64,000 nucleotides of DNA from Flavobacteriaceae bacterium (GCA_004762155.1 SIHP01000008.1:62001-126000); one strand, 5' to 3'. Positions 42,838 to 52,121 are shown, counted from the first letter of the stretch. The notes: a model not told the origin generated them from the letters alone. Made by a program: numbers and translations.

Positions 42838-43563
42838 ATGAAAAAAGTAGTAAATATCCTAACTATTGCAGGATTCATGTTTTTTGGAGCTATTCAATCA
42901 ACTTTTGCTCAAGATGTAGCAGAAGTAGCTGATAAAACTTTCCACCAAGAATTAAAACAACGTTTTATTGAAGGAGGTCCTGGTTTTATGGGAATTGTAT
43001 TAGTTGCATTAATCTTAGGTTTGGCTATAGCAATCGAAAGAATTATTTATTTAAACATGGCAACAACAAATACTAAGAAATTAGTAGCAAATGTTGACGA
43101 AGCTTTAAGTTCTGGTGGTGTAGAAGCTGCTAAAGAAGTTTGTAGAAATACAAAAGGACCAGTTGCATCTATTTTTTATCAAGGTTTAGAAAGATCTGAC
43201 GAAGGATTAGAAGCTGCTGAAAAAGCTGTAGTAGGTTATGGTGGAGTACAAATGGGATTATTAGAGAAAAATATTTCTTGGTTATCTTTATTTATTGCAT
43301 TAGCACCGATGCTTGGGTTTATGGGAACTGTAATTGGTATGATTGGAGCATTTGATGCAATTGCAATTGCAAATGATATTTCTCCAGCCGTAGTAGCAGG
43401 AGGTATTAAAGTAGCCTTATTAACAACAGTATTTGGTTTAGTTGTAGCAATTATATTACAAATTTTTTATAATTACATTATCTCTAAAGTAGATAGTATT
43501 GTAAATAATATGGAAGATGCTTCTATATCTTTAATTGATTTATTAGCTAAATATAAAAAATAA
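42838..43563 (+). CDS. exbB: ExbB/TolQ/MotA-family proton channel protein
   Basis: Channel-forming subunit of a proton-driven inner-membrane motor that energises TonB-type or Tol-type processes. The 241-aa protein starts with a hydrophobic signal-like segment (MKKVVNILTIAGFMFFGAIQ). A span at about 45-65 (FMGIVLVALILGLAIAIERI) follows, a cytosolic loop (GPVASIFYQGLERSDEG), then two spans with the family pattern SLFIALAPMLGFMGTVIGMIGAF and GGIKVALLTTVFGLVVAIIL. It heads a tight four-gene cluster with a small membrane protein and two ExbD proteins. No TonB gene is nearby. Confidence 0.93.
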   Translation: MKKVVNILTIAGFMFFGAIQSTFAQDVAEVADKTFHQELKQRFIEGGPGFMGIVLVALILGLAIAIERIIYLNMATTNTKKLVANVDEALSSGGVEAAKEVCRNTKGPVASIFYQGLERSDEGLEAAEKAVVGYGGVQMGLLEKNISWLSLFIALAPMLGFMGTVIGMIGAFDAIAIANDISPAVVAGGIKVALLTTVFGLVVAIILQIFYNYIISKVDSIVNNMEDASISLIDLLAKYKK

Positions 43564-43571
43564 TTTTTCTT

Positions 43572-44042
43572 ATGAAAGAAAATAAATTAACAAAATTATT
43601 ACCACTAATAGTAGCAGTTATAGGTGTTGTTGGCGCCATATTATTTGTTAGAGTACTGTTAGCTGGTGAAGAGGAAATAGAAACAAATCCGTTAATACAA
43701 GCTAGTGTTGTTGATCCAATCGTATCTTTTTCTACAGTATTATTATATATTGCTGTTGCTGTAACAGTTGTATTGTCACTTTGGAGTTTAGTTAAAAACC
43801 CAGCGGCGTTAAAGAAAACTTTATTAGGACTTTTAGTATTAGGTGCATTTTTTGCAGTTGCTTATATTTTAGGAGATAGTAATGTAGTTCTTGGAGCTGG
43901 CGGAGAAGTAATAGAAGGAGGAGAAGCTGGAGCTGCTACTAATAAATGGGCTAGTACTGGTATTTGGTACAGTGTTATTTTAGGAGCAATAGGATTAGCA
44001 TTCTTCGTTTGGGATATGTTAAAAGGATTAGTTAAATCGTAA
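43572..44042 (+). CDS. Four-span membrane protein of the ExbB-ExbD cluster
   Basis: A 156-residue membrane protein with predicted spans near 8-29 (LLPLIVAVIGVVGAILFVRV), 48-72 (VSFSTVLLYIAVAVTVVLSL), 79-100 (LLGLLVLGAFFAVAYILG) and 130-152 (GIWYSVILGAIGLAFFVWDM). Its place between exbB (9 bases) and exbD (7 bases) is what I recall from many Flavobacteriia, so it is probably an accessory subunit of the motor. No domain name can be assigned with confidence and no catalytic motif is seen. Confidence 0.8.
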   Translation: MKENKLTKLLPLIVAVIGVVGAILFVRVLLAGEEEIETNPLIQASVVDPIVSFSTVLLYIAVAVTVVLSLWSLVKNPAALKKTLLGLLVLGAFFAVAYILGDSNVVLGAGGEVIEGGEAGAATNKWASTGIWYSVILGAIGLAFFVWDMLKGLVKS

Positions 44043-44048
44043 TTTATT

Positions 44049-44675
44049 ATGGCAAGAAGAGAAAACCCAGAAATTAATGCAGGTTCGATGGCAGATATTG
44101 CTTTCTTGCTACTTATCTTTTTCCTTGTAACTACTACAATGAACGTAGATTCAGGTGTGTCTAAAAAGTTAGCTGAAAAGCCACCTGTAGATTACGTACC
44201 ACCTAAAATTAAGATGAAGAACATCTTTGAAATCAGTATTAACAGAAATAACGAACTATTTGTAGATGGTGAAGTTATGGAGTTAAAAGATTTAAAAGAG
44301 GCAGCTGTAAAGTTTGTCGATAATGGTGGAGGTATAGGTAATCCAATTAATGGAGAAGAGAAAGGAAAAGAATGTGATTATTGTGGAGGAGATAAAGACC
44401 CAGAGTCTTCTGATCATCCAAACAAGGCAATCATATCTGTAGAGAGTGATAGGTTAACTGAATATGGAGTATATGTTACAGTTCAAGATGAATTGTTAAG
44501 TGCTTTTGCAGAGTTAAGAAATAAGCTTTGTCAAAAAAAGTATAATATGTCATTTCCAGAGTTAGAAGGTAAGTTTATAGATAGTGGACGTAAAGATGAA
44601 GCTTTAAAGGCAAAAGTAAAGTTTATCAAACAAAGCTATCCACAAATTATTACCGATCTTGATCCTCAAAATTAA
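44049..44675 (+). CDS. ExbD/TolR-family biopolymer transporter with a CxxC insertion
   Basis: Periplasmic, single-span subunit of the ExbB motor. The N-terminal segment INAGSMADIAFLLLIFFLVTTTMN carries the conserved Asp of the proton path in its span (about 15-35). The periplasmic domain is longer than usual (208 aa against about 140) and contains an insertion near 95-120 with CDYCGGD (Cys108, Cys111), which could bind metal or form a disulfide. The remaining part (AIISVESDRLTEYGVYVTVQ) is a normal ExbD fold. A second, shorter ExbD follows 19 bases later. Confidence 0.92.
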   Translation: MARRENPEINAGSMADIAFLLLIFFLVTTTMNVDSGVSKKLAEKPPVDYVPPKIKMKNIFEISINRNNELFVDGEVMELKDLKEAAVKFVDNGGGIGNPINGEEKGKECDYCGGDKDPESSDHPNKAIISVESDRLTEYGVYVTVQDELLSAFAELRNKLCQKKYNMSFPELEGKFIDSGRKDEALKAKVKFIKQSYPQIITDLDPQN

Positions 44676-44694
44676 TACTAAAAAACAGTAAATT

Positions 44695-45165
44695 ATGTCT
44701 AAGTTTAGAAAGAAGAAAAAAGGTATGCCTGCTTTATCTACGGCATCTTTACCAGATATTGTTTTTATGTTATTATTCTTTTTCATGGTAACAACCACCA
44801 TGAGGGAAACAAGTTTATTAATTGATGCACCAAGTTTACCTAGTGCAAGTCAAGTAAAAAAACTAGAGCACAAAAGTTTAGTAAGTACTATTTATGTTGG
44901 TAAAGCTAAGGATACTAAATACGGTGATAAGTATAATAGTATTCAATTAAACGATAAGATAGGTACACCAGAAATGGTTACTGAATTTATTTTAAAAGCA
45001 AGAGAAGATGTAGCAGAGGTTGAGATTCCTTTAATGACAACTTCTATCAAAGCAGATAAACAATCTAATGTTGGTACTTTAACTGATATTCGTTTAAAGT
45101 TAAGAGATATAAATGCTTTAAAATTAAGTTTATCTACTAATACAGGTAGTTCAATCAAAAAGTAA
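44695..45165 (+). CDS. ExbD/TolR-family biopolymer transporter (second copy)
   Basis: Single-span ExbD-like protein of 156 aa. The basic N-terminus (SKFRKKKKGMPALS) is followed by the conserved span STASLPDIVFMLLFFFMVTTTM with its essential Asp, and then the periplasmic domain (EIPLMTTSIKADKQSNVGTLTDIRLKLRD). Compared with the preceding ExbD it lacks the CxxC insertion. Two ExbD genes behind one exbB are the norm in Flavobacteriia. It is the last gene before a strong terminator. Confidence 0.92.
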   Translation: MSKFRKKKKGMPALSTASLPDIVFMLLFFFMVTTTMRETSLLIDAPSLPSASQVKKLEHKSLVSTIYVGKAKDTKYGDKYNSIQLNDKIGTPEMVTEFILKAREDVAEVEIPLMTTSIKADKQSNVGTLTDIRLKLRDINALKLSLSTNTGSSIKK

Positions 45166-45187
45166 TAACAAAAAGTTATTTAAATAT

Positions 45188-45224
45188 AAAAGAGCAATCA
45201 TCTAATGATTGCTCTTTTTTTTTG
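45188..45224 (+). terminator. Terminator of the ExbB-ExbD cluster
   Basis: AAAGAGCAATCAT pairs with ATGATTGCTCTTT across a 3-base loop and is followed by a long T-run, 22 bases after the second exbD stop. Confidence 0.88.
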
Positions 45225-45251
45225 TAAAATAAATTATCTTTATCATTTATT

Positions 45252-45917
45252 ATGAAAAAACATATCTTAACTTTCTTTTTTTATTGGATATTATTCAGTT
45301 GTTTCTCTCAAATAGATTCTTTAAGAATTGGAGATTCTTATTGGGAAGATCAATTGTATTTAAATACTACATACAATGTTTTAAATAATCAACCTTCTGG
45401 TGTTACTGCTAGTGAATTCTCTTTTGGAGTATCTTTTGGCTACATTAAAGATATTCCGTTTAGTAAATCAGGTAAATTTGCATTAGGTGTGGGTATAGGT
45501 TATAATTATGATTTTTTCACGCATAGTTTATTAGTAAATGAAACAAGTTTTTTCATAAATAGTAACGCATCTTCTAATACTATAAAATTACATAATCTTG
45601 AATTTCCAATTCAAATTAGATGGAGAAGTTCGGATGCAATTACATACTCTTTTTGGAGAGTATATACAGGTATTAAATTTAGCTACAACCTAAAAAATAA
45701 TTTCTCATATACTTTAGAAGGTGTTGATTATAACTTTAGTAACATAGATACATATAATAATTTTCAAACTGGATTGGAAATTTCTGTTGGATATGGAGCT
45801 TTTAACTTTTATGTTTATTATGGATTAGATTCCATGTTTAAAAACGAAACTTTATTAGACTCAGAAAAGATAAATACAATAGTTTCTAAGTTCGGTTTTG
45901 TTTTTTATATACTGTAA
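45252..45917 (+). CDS. PorT-family outer-membrane beta-barrel protein
   Basis: A 221-aa protein with a signal peptide ending near SCFSQ (about residue 20) and then alternating amphipathic strands (EFSFGVSFGYIKDI, FALGVGIGYNYDFF, FQTGLEISVGYGAFNFYVYYG) ending in an aromatic-rich tail. This fits the porin/PorT-like small barrels that often follow exbD in Flavobacteriia. PorT itself is needed for type IX secretion, but the family is wide, and I cannot tell whether this is the T9SS subunit or a relative. The 3' end overlaps the convergent PAP2-like gene by 13 bases. Confidence 0.75.
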   Translation: MKKHILTFFFYWILFSCFSQIDSLRIGDSYWEDQLYLNTTYNVLNNQPSGVTASEFSFGVSFGYIKDIPFSKSGKFALGVGIGYNYDFFTHSLLVNETSFFINSNASSNTIKLHNLEFPIQIRWRSSDAITYSFWRVYTGIKFSYNLKNNFSYTLEGVDYNFSNIDTYNNFQTGLEISVGYGAFNFYVYYGLDSMFKNETLLDSEKINTIVSKFGFVFYIL

Positions 45918-46522
45918 CTGTAATAAACAACAAAGAGGCTTAAAACACCTATAATAAAGCCAGAGTATACTTCTCTTGATGTATGTGCCTTCAGATGAAG
46001 CCTTGAGTTACCTAATAATCCAGCTAAAAATATAAATAGAATAATCACAGGTAATACATTAAGTGTATGAATTTGTTGAATTAATAAGAAAAAACCTAAG
46101 GCATTTCCCATAGACAACATATGTAAACTAGTTTTTAGTTTTAAAAAGAATAGTAAGTAAACAATTACCAATGAAAGTGAAGAACCATAAAATAAGTAGC
46201 TAATATCTCTTGTTATATAAGAATCGGTTAAATTATTACCTAGAAAGAAAAATAAAGAAATCATAAAAAGTACAGGAATCTTTCTCTCACTTATTGTTTT
46301 AGCCTTATAACTTTTTACATAGCCTATAGATTTTAATACTATAAGTAATATTATTGGAATAATATATGTAGCAACGAATATAATTGCTAATATTATCATT
46401 TGTTGTCTTAATGTAACTCGAAGATTTATTAAAGCAAAATACAATATTAAACCTATAGTTGGAACAACTACAGGATGAAGAATTGTTGATATAAATTTAT
46501 AAAACTCTGTTTTTCTTTTCAT
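45905..46522 (-). CDS. Membrane protein with degenerate PAP2-type phosphatase motifs
   Basis: A 205-aa integral membrane protein with five or six spans. It carries a nearly complete but altered PAP2 lipid-phosphatase motif set: KAKTISERK for KX6RP, TSLHM for PSGH, and SRLHLKAHTSRE for SRX5HX3D, with Glu in place of the last Asp. Altered residues leave catalysis uncertain. It lies 30 bases downstream of rpoN on the same strand, as in other flavobacteria that I recall, so it is probably cotranscribed. The substrate, if any, would be a lipid phosphate. Confidence 0.7.
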   Translation of the reverse strand: MKRKTEFYKFISTILHPVVVPTIGLILYFALINLRVTLRQQMIILAIIFVATYIIPIILLIVLKSIGYVKSYKAKTISERKIPVLFMISLFFFLGNNLTDSYITRDISYLFYGSSLSLVIVYLLFFLKLKTSLHMLSMGNALGFFLLIQQIHTLNVLPVIILFIFLAGLLGNSRLHLKAHTSREVYSGFIIGVLSLFVVYYSYSI

Positions 46523-46552
46523 GCACTCAACAAAATTGCTGTTTCATTTTTA

Positions 46553-48013
46553 CTATAATTCTTTTCTTAATCTGGCCACAGGTATATCTAATTGTTCTCT
46601 GTATTTAGCAACTGTTCTCCTGGCAATTGGATACCCTTTTTCTTTTAAAAGAGTAGCTAGTTTTTCATCAGTTAAAGGTTTACGTTTGTTTTCCTCGGCA
46701 ACTACTGTTTCTAAAATCTTTTTTATCTCCCTAGTAGAGATGTCTTCACCTTGATCATTTTTCATTGATTCAGAAAAGAATTCTTTTATTAACTTGGTTC
46801 CGTAAGGAGTTGAAACATATTTACTATTTGCTACACGGGAAACTGTAGAAACATCCATTTTAATTTCATCAGCAATATCTTTCAAAATCATTGGTTTTAG
46901 CTTTCGCTCATCACCAGTTAAAAAATAATCATATTGATAATGCATGATTGAGTTCATAGTAACCAATAATGTTTGTTGACGTTGTTTTATAGCGTCAATA
47001 AACCATTTAGCGGCATCTAACTTTTGCTTAATAAACATCACAGCATCTTTTTGCGATTTACTTTTCTCTTTAGCATCGCTATATCCTTTTAACATATTAT
47101 TATACTCGCGAGAAACATGTAATTCAGGTGCGTTTCTAGAATTTAAAGTTAACTCTAGCTGTCCGTCGATTATTTTTATTGAAAAATCAGGAACAATTTG
47201 TTCAGCTATTTTATTATTACCTGCATATGAACTACCGGGTTTAGGATTAAGTTTTCCAATCTCTAAATTAATTTCTTTTAGTTTCTCTTCAGAAATATTA
47301 AATTTTTCTAATAATTTCCTGTAATGTTTTTTGACAAAATGGTCAAATGCATTTTCTAAAATATCAATAGCCAAACTTCTGCTCTCCTTTTGTGATTTAG
47401 CTTTTAATTGAATAATTAAACATTCTTTTAAATCACGAGCACCAACACCAATAGGATCTAATCTATGGATAACACCAAGTAATGTTTTCTCTACAACTTC
47501 TTCAGAGGTAAATATATTTTGTGTAAAAGCTAAATCATCTACTAAGTCAATTATTTCCCTTCTAATATACCCGCTATCATCAATACTACCCACTAAAAAT
47601 TCAGCGATAGCTCGTTCTTCTTCATCAATTCTAAAAGTATTTAGTTGATTTAATAAAGATTGATGAAAGCTAGTACCAGCAGCATATGGAACGTTTTTTT
47701 CATCGTCATCAGCAGAATAATTATTTGCTTGAGTTTTATAACTAGGGTATTCATCATCGCTCAAATACTCATCAATATTTATGTCTTCGGCCTCTATTTT
47801 TTCTGAACCTTCATTTTCATCTTGTTCATTTGCTAAAGTATCTTCAAATTTTTCTACTTCTTCTTTGCCTGTATCTAAAGCAGGGTTTTCTTCAATTTCT
47901 TGTTTTAACCTTTCTTCAAAAGCTTGTGTAGGCAATTGAATCAATTTCATCAATTGAATTTGTTGTGGAGATAATTTTTGAAGTAATTTATAATTTAAAC
48001 TTTGTTTTAGCAT
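46553..48013 (-). CDS. rpoN: RNA polymerase sigma-54 factor RpoN
   Basis: Alternative sigma factor for promoters of the -24/-12 type, requiring AAA+ activators. The 486 aa show the N-terminal glutamine-rich activator region (NYKLLQKLSPQQIQLMKLIQ), an acidic stretch (about 50-105), the core-binding domain (GVGARDLKECLIIQLKAK) and the DNA-binding part: helix-turn-helix DVSTVSRVANSKYV and the RpoN box ARRTVAKYREQL near the C-terminus. It has its own -7 promoter after the asnS terminator. No EBP gene is in the window. Length and motifs are normal. Confidence 0.96.
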   Translation of the reverse strand: MLKQSLNYKLLQKLSPQQIQLMKLIQLPTQAFEERLKQEIEENPALDTGKEEVEKFEDTLANEQDENEGSEKIEAEDINIDEYLSDDEYPSYKTQANNYSADDDEKNVPYAAGTSFHQSLLNQLNTFRIDEEERAIAEFLVGSIDDSGYIRREIIDLVDDLAFTQNIFTSEEVVEKTLLGVIHRLDPIGVGARDLKECLIIQLKAKSQKESRSLAIDILENAFDHFVKKHYRKLLEKFNISEEKLKEINLEIGKLNPKPGSSYAGNNKIAEQIVPDFSIKIIDGQLELTLNSRNAPELHVSREYNNMLKGYSDAKEKSKSQKDAVMFIKQKLDAAKWFIDAIKQRQQTLLVTMNSIMHYQYDYFLTGDERKLKPMILKDIADEIKMDVSTVSRVANSKYVSTPYGTKLIKEFFSESMKNDQGEDISTREIKKILETVVAEENKRKPLTDEKLATLLKEKGYPIARRTVAKYREQLDIPVARLRKEL

Positions 48014-48052
48014 AATAACTAATAGTGTTCTTTAAAAGTAAATGTAAGTTAA

Positions 48053-48060
48053 CAAAAATA
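48053..48060 (-). promoter_or_regulatory. -7 promoter element for rpoN
   Basis: On the minus strand this reads TATTTTTG (plus CAAAAATA), 40 bases before the rpoN start. Confidence 0.5.
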
Positions 48061-48075
48061 AAGTAATCTTATTAA

Positions 48076-48112
48076 ATATAAATCGCCATTCTTTTAGAAT
48101 GGCGATTTATAT
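48076..48112 (-). terminator. asnS terminator
   Basis: AAATCGCCATTCT pairs perfectly with AGAATGGCGATTT across a 3-base loop, extending into ATAT flanks, 20 bases after the asnS stop. The T-run is weak. Confidence 0.75.
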
Positions 48113-48132
48113 TGTTTTTATATGTTTGATTT

Positions 48133-49566
48133 TTAAAAATCAGCATTTTGTGGTGTTCTTGGAAAAGGAATAACATCACGAATGTTTGTCATGCCAGTTG
48201 TAAATAAAACTAAACGCTCAAAACCTAAGCCAAAACCAGAATGTACAGCTGTTCCGAATTTACGAGTATCTAAATACCACCATAATTCTTCTTCTTCAAT
48301 TCCTAAAGCTTTCATTTTCTCTTTTAAAACATCTAAACGTTCTTCTCTTTGAGATCCACCAACCATTTCTCCAATACCAGGAAATAAAACATCCATGGCA
48401 CGAACTGTTTTGCCATCTTCATTTAAACGCATGTAAAACGCTTTTATATTAGCTGGGTAATCAAATAAAATAACAGGGCATTTAAAGTGTTTTTCTACTA
48501 AAAAACGTTCATGTTCAGATTGTAAATCAACTCCCCATTCGTTAATTGGATATTGAAATTTTTTCTTTTTATTTGGTTTGCAATTACGTAAAATATCAAA
48601 AGCTTCCGTGTAAGAGACTCTTTTGAAATTATTATCAACAACAAAGTGGAGTTTATCTAATAAACTCATGTCACTTCTTTCTGCTTGTGGTTTTGTCTTT
48701 TCTTCTTGAGTTAAACGATTATCTAAGAATTCTAAATCATCTTTACAATTGTCTAAAACATATTGTAACACATCTTTTATAAAATCTTCAGATAAATCCA
48801 TATTTGCATCTAAATCATTAAACGCAACTTCAGGTTCAATCATCCAAAATTCTGCTAAATGGCGTGTTGTATTTGAGTTTTCAGCCCTAAATGTTGGTCC
48901 AAATGTATACACTTTACCTAAACCCATAGCATAAGTTTCGGCTTCTAATTGACCAGAAACTGTTAAGTTTGTTTCTTTACCAAAAAAGTCTTTAGTGTAA
49001 TCTATTTTTTTATCTTCATTTAAAGGAGCTTCATTATGTTCAAAACTAGTTACTTTAAACATTTCTCCAGCACCTTCAGCATCAGAACCAGTTATAATTG
49101 GAGTATTTACATAAAAGAATCCATTTTTTTGAAAATATTGATGAACAGCAAATGATAAAGCAGAACGAACACGCATTACAGCACTAAATGTATTTGTACG
49201 TACTCTTAAATGTGCATTCTCTCTTAAAAATTCAAAGCTGTGTTTCTTTGGTTGTATTGGATATTCATCAGGATTAGAATCTCCTAATATTTCTAAATCA
49301 GAAACTTGTACTTCTACAGTTTGTCCCTTTCCTAGACTTTCAACTAATGTTCCTTTTACAGAAACTGCAGCACCAGTAGTAATACGTTTTAATGTATCTT
49401 CTTTGATGTTTTCAAAATTAACTACACATTGAATGTTTTTTATGGTAGAACCATCATTTAAAGCAACAAATCTATTACTTCTGAAAGTTCTAACCCAACC
49501 TTTAACATGTACTTCTTGCAAGTATTTATCAGAATTTAGTAATTCTTTTACACTATTTAATTTCAT
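48133..49566 (-). CDS. asnS: Asparaginyl-tRNA synthetase
   Basis: Class IIb aminoacyl-tRNA synthetase charging tRNA-Asn. The start at 49566 (MKLNSVKELLNSDKYLQEVH) gives 477 aa; an upstream in-frame ATG at 49629 lies beyond the -7 element and is rejected. Domains: an OB-fold anticodon-binding region at about 15-100 (VKGWVRTFRSNRFVAL), class II motif 2 at FGPTFRAENSNTTRHLAEFW, and motif 3 at GFGLGFERLVLFTTGM, whose Arg contacts ATP. The C-terminus IRDVIPFPRTPQNADF is typical of AsnRS. Monocistronic. Confidence 0.97.
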   Translation of the reverse strand: MKLNSVKELLNSDKYLQEVHVKGWVRTFRSNRFVALNDGSTIKNIQCVVNFENIKEDTLKRITTGAAVSVKGTLVESLGKGQTVEVQVSDLEILGDSNPDEYPIQPKKHSFEFLRENAHLRVRTNTFSAVMRVRSALSFAVHQYFQKNGFFYVNTPIITGSDAEGAGEMFKVTSFEHNEAPLNEDKKIDYTKDFFGKETNLTVSGQLEAETYAMGLGKVYTFGPTFRAENSNTTRHLAEFWMIEPEVAFNDLDANMDLSEDFIKDVLQYVLDNCKDDLEFLDNRLTQEEKTKPQAERSDMSLLDKLHFVVDNNFKRVSYTEAFDILRNCKPNKKKKFQYPINEWGVDLQSEHERFLVEKHFKCPVILFDYPANIKAFYMRLNEDGKTVRAMDVLFPGIGEMVGGSQREERLDVLKEKMKALGIEEEELWWYLDTRKFGTAVHSGFGLGFERLVLFTTGMTNIRDVIPFPRTPQNADF

Positions 49567-49584
49567 TTTTTCATAATTGAATAA

Positions 49585-49592
49585 CAAATATA
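49585..49592 (-). promoter_or_regulatory. -7 promoter element for asnS
   Basis: On the minus strand this reads TATATTTG (plus CAAATATA), 19 bases before the chosen asnS start. It decides the start against the longer frame. Confidence 0.6.
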
Positions 49593-49748
49593 CTTTTTTT
49601 GCTGTAAAAACATACAAATATGTTAGCAACTGAAATATTTTTTACATTTAATTCAGAAATTAACCCTATAAATAAATATCTGCTAATTTTTACACCTAAT
49701 TATCGTGTTTTATAAAACAAATAAATAATATGAAGTAATCTTTATTTC

Positions 49749-52121
49749 TTATTTGTCAATGTTATCCTCTTTTGGAGGTAAAATTTTAAACTTCGTTTCT
49801 TTTAATACTTTATCATTTGCAATTTTCTTTTCAAAAGATAATAATAAAGATGGTAATAATAGTAAGTTAGAAACCATGGCTAGTAATAATGTAACGGAAA
49901 CTAAACCACCTAAAGCTATTGTACCTCCAAAACTTGAAATAGTAAAAACTAAGAAGCCAAAGAATAAAACAATTGATGTGTAAAACATACTAACTCCTGT
50001 TTCTTTTAAAGCTGAATAAACAGCCGGTTTTATTTTCCAATTATTGGCTAATAATTCTTGTCGGTATTTAGCTAAAAAATGAATGGTATCATCAACAGAA
50101 ATTCCAAATGCAATACTAAATACTAATATAGTTGAAGGTTTAATAGGTATGTCAAAGCAGCCCATTAATCCAGCAGTTATAAGTAAAGGGAGCATGTTAG
50201 GTATTAATGATATTAATATCATTTGTGGAGATCTAAACATCCATGCCATAAATATTGATATTAATACTATTGCTAATGATAACGAGATTACTAGATTTTT
50301 TATTAGATAATTTGTTCCTTTTAAAAAGACTAAAGCTTTACCAGTCATAGAGACATTAAAAGATTTTTCAGGAAACTGTTTGTCAATAACGACGTTTAAT
50401 CTATCTTGAATAATATCCATTTTATCAGTACCAATATCCTTCATAAAAGTGGTTATTCTGGCATATCTCCCTGTGCTGTCTACAAAGTTTTTTAGCATTC
50501 CTGCGTTACTCTTTGAGTTTTTTGTGTAAGAAAAAATATAACTTTTTTCTTGTGATGTAGGTAGTTGATAGTATTTTGGATTTCCTTTATAATAAGCTTG
50601 TTTAGAATATTTAACAAGGTTTGTTATAGAAATAGGTTTTGATAATTCTGGAAAAGATTCTATAGTTTCATTTAGCTTTTCCATCTTTTTTAATGTAGAA
50701 AGCTTCATTACACCTTTGTCTTTTTTTGTATCAATTAAAATTTCCAAAGGCATTATTCCTCCAAATTCTTTTTCAAAAAACTTAATGTCTTTATAAAATT
50801 GCATTCCTTTTGGCATGTCTTCAATCAAACTACCCGAAACACGAATTTGAAACATACCAATCATGCTTAATATAATAACAATAACTGTTGTTATATAAAT
50901 GGTAATTCGTTGTTTTTTAACCATTTTTTCCATCCAAGCAACAACATTACCCATCCATCTTTTTTCTAGATGACTTAAATGTTTTTCTTTAGGAAGTGGC
51001 ATAAAACTATATAAAACAGGAATTATTAATAATGCTAGAATAAATATACTGATGATATTTATAGAAGCTAAAATTCCGAATTCACGAAGTAATTGACTCT
51101 TAACAAACACAAATGTTGCAAAACCAGATGCAGTGGTAATATTTGTCATTAACGTAGCATTTCCTATTTTAGAAATTACACGTTGTAACGATTTTGCTTT
51201 GTTACCATGTTTTTTTACTTCTTGTTGATATTTATTTATTAAAAAGACAGCGTTTGGTACACCAATAACAATAATTAAAGGTGGAATTAATGCAGACAAT
51301 ACTGTTATTTCATATTCTAAAAGCCCTATTAATCCAAAAGCCCAAATAACACCAATCCCAACAACCAATAATGTAATAAAAGTTGCTCTAAAAGATCGAA
51401 AGAAGAAGAAAAAGATAATTGCAGTTATTAATAAAGCTCCCAAAACGAATATGGCCATTTCGTCTATTATATTCTGAGAATTTACTGTTCTAATATATGG
51501 CATACCAGAAATACGAACATCAATATTGTTACTGTCTTCAAATTCAGCTATTCTAGGAATTAATATTTCAGCAATAAAATCTCTACGGGCAGGCAAGTTT
51601 ACTAACTCTTTTTTTATATAAATAGCCGTCTGAATGGTTCCTTCTTTATTGTATAAAAGGTTTTCATAGAAAGGAAGTTTTTCAAAGAGTTGTGTTTTAA
51701 TTTCATTAATCTCTTCTTCAGTCTTAGGTGTTCCTTCAAAAAGATTTTCAACAACAAATTTCCTTTGTTTTCTATCAGCTTTTAATTTTTTTACATCAGA
51801 AATTGATACTGTAAAATCTACTTGAGAAACACTGTCAAATGATTTTACAAGTTTGTTCCAAGCATTAAACTTATTTGGATTAAAAATAGTGCTATCTTTT
51901 ACACCTAAAATAACAAGGTTACCTTCTTCACCAAAAATCTCTAAAAACTGATCGTATTCTATATTTGCCTCATGATCTTTAGGTAAAAGATTAGCTTCCG
52001 TATAAGAAAAACGAATCTTATCGGTTTGATTAACCAAGAATACAGTGATTAAGGCAATAAATAGTAATACCAAGTAACGGTTTCTTAAAATAAATCCAGC
52101 TATTCTAGTCCAAAAAGTCAT
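49749..52121 (-). CDS. MMPL/RND-superfamily exporter (HpnN/SSD-like)
   Basis: A 790-aa inner-membrane protein with twelve predicted spans in two sets of six, each after a large extracytoplasmic loop. The N-terminal span (YLVLLFIALITVFLVNQTD) opens the first half, and a sterol-sensing-like block follows at about 225-375 (LLVVGIGVIWAFGLIGLLEY). The second half carries VFSIAFGISVDDTIHFLAKYRQE near residue 695, where the paired Asp is the likely proton site. Such proteins export lipids or hydrophobic compounds without TolC partners. It lies 79 bases after frr on the same strand, behind a terminator, so it is a separate unit. Confidence 0.9.
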   Translation of the reverse strand: MTFWTRIAGFILRNRYLVLLFIALITVFLVNQTDKIRFSYTEANLLPKDHEANIEYDQFLEIFGEEGNLVILGVKDSTIFNPNKFNAWNKLVKSFDSVSQVDFTVSISDVKKLKADRKQRKFVVENLFEGTPKTEEEINEIKTQLFEKLPFYENLLYNKEGTIQTAIYIKKELVNLPARRDFIAEILIPRIAEFEDSNNIDVRISGMPYIRTVNSQNIIDEMAIFVLGALLITAIIFFFFFRSFRATFITLLVVGIGVIWAFGLIGLLEYEITVLSALIPPLIIVIGVPNAVFLINKYQQEVKKHGNKAKSLQRVISKIGNATLMTNITTASGFATFVFVKSQLLREFGILASINIISIFILALLIIPVLYSFMPLPKEKHLSHLEKRWMGNVVAWMEKMVKKQRITIYITTVIVIILSMIGMFQIRVSGSLIEDMPKGMQFYKDIKFFEKEFGGIMPLEILIDTKKDKGVMKLSTLKKMEKLNETIESFPELSKPISITNLVKYSKQAYYKGNPKYYQLPTSQEKSYIFSYTKNSKSNAGMLKNFVDSTGRYARITTFMKDIGTDKMDIIQDRLNVVIDKQFPEKSFNVSMTGKALVFLKGTNYLIKNLVISLSLAIVLISIFMAWMFRSPQMILISLIPNMLPLLITAGLMGCFDIPIKPSTILVFSIAFGISVDDTIHFLAKYRQELLANNWKIKPAVYSALKETGVSMFYTSIVLFFGFLVFTISSFGGTIALGGLVSVTLLLAMVSNLLLLPSLLLSFEKKIANDKVLKETKFKILPPKEDNIDK

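Noticed and set aside
49567..49629. Longer N-terminus for asnS
   Set aside because: The -7 element at 49585-49592 lies inside it, and the family start matches MKLNSVKELL at 49566.
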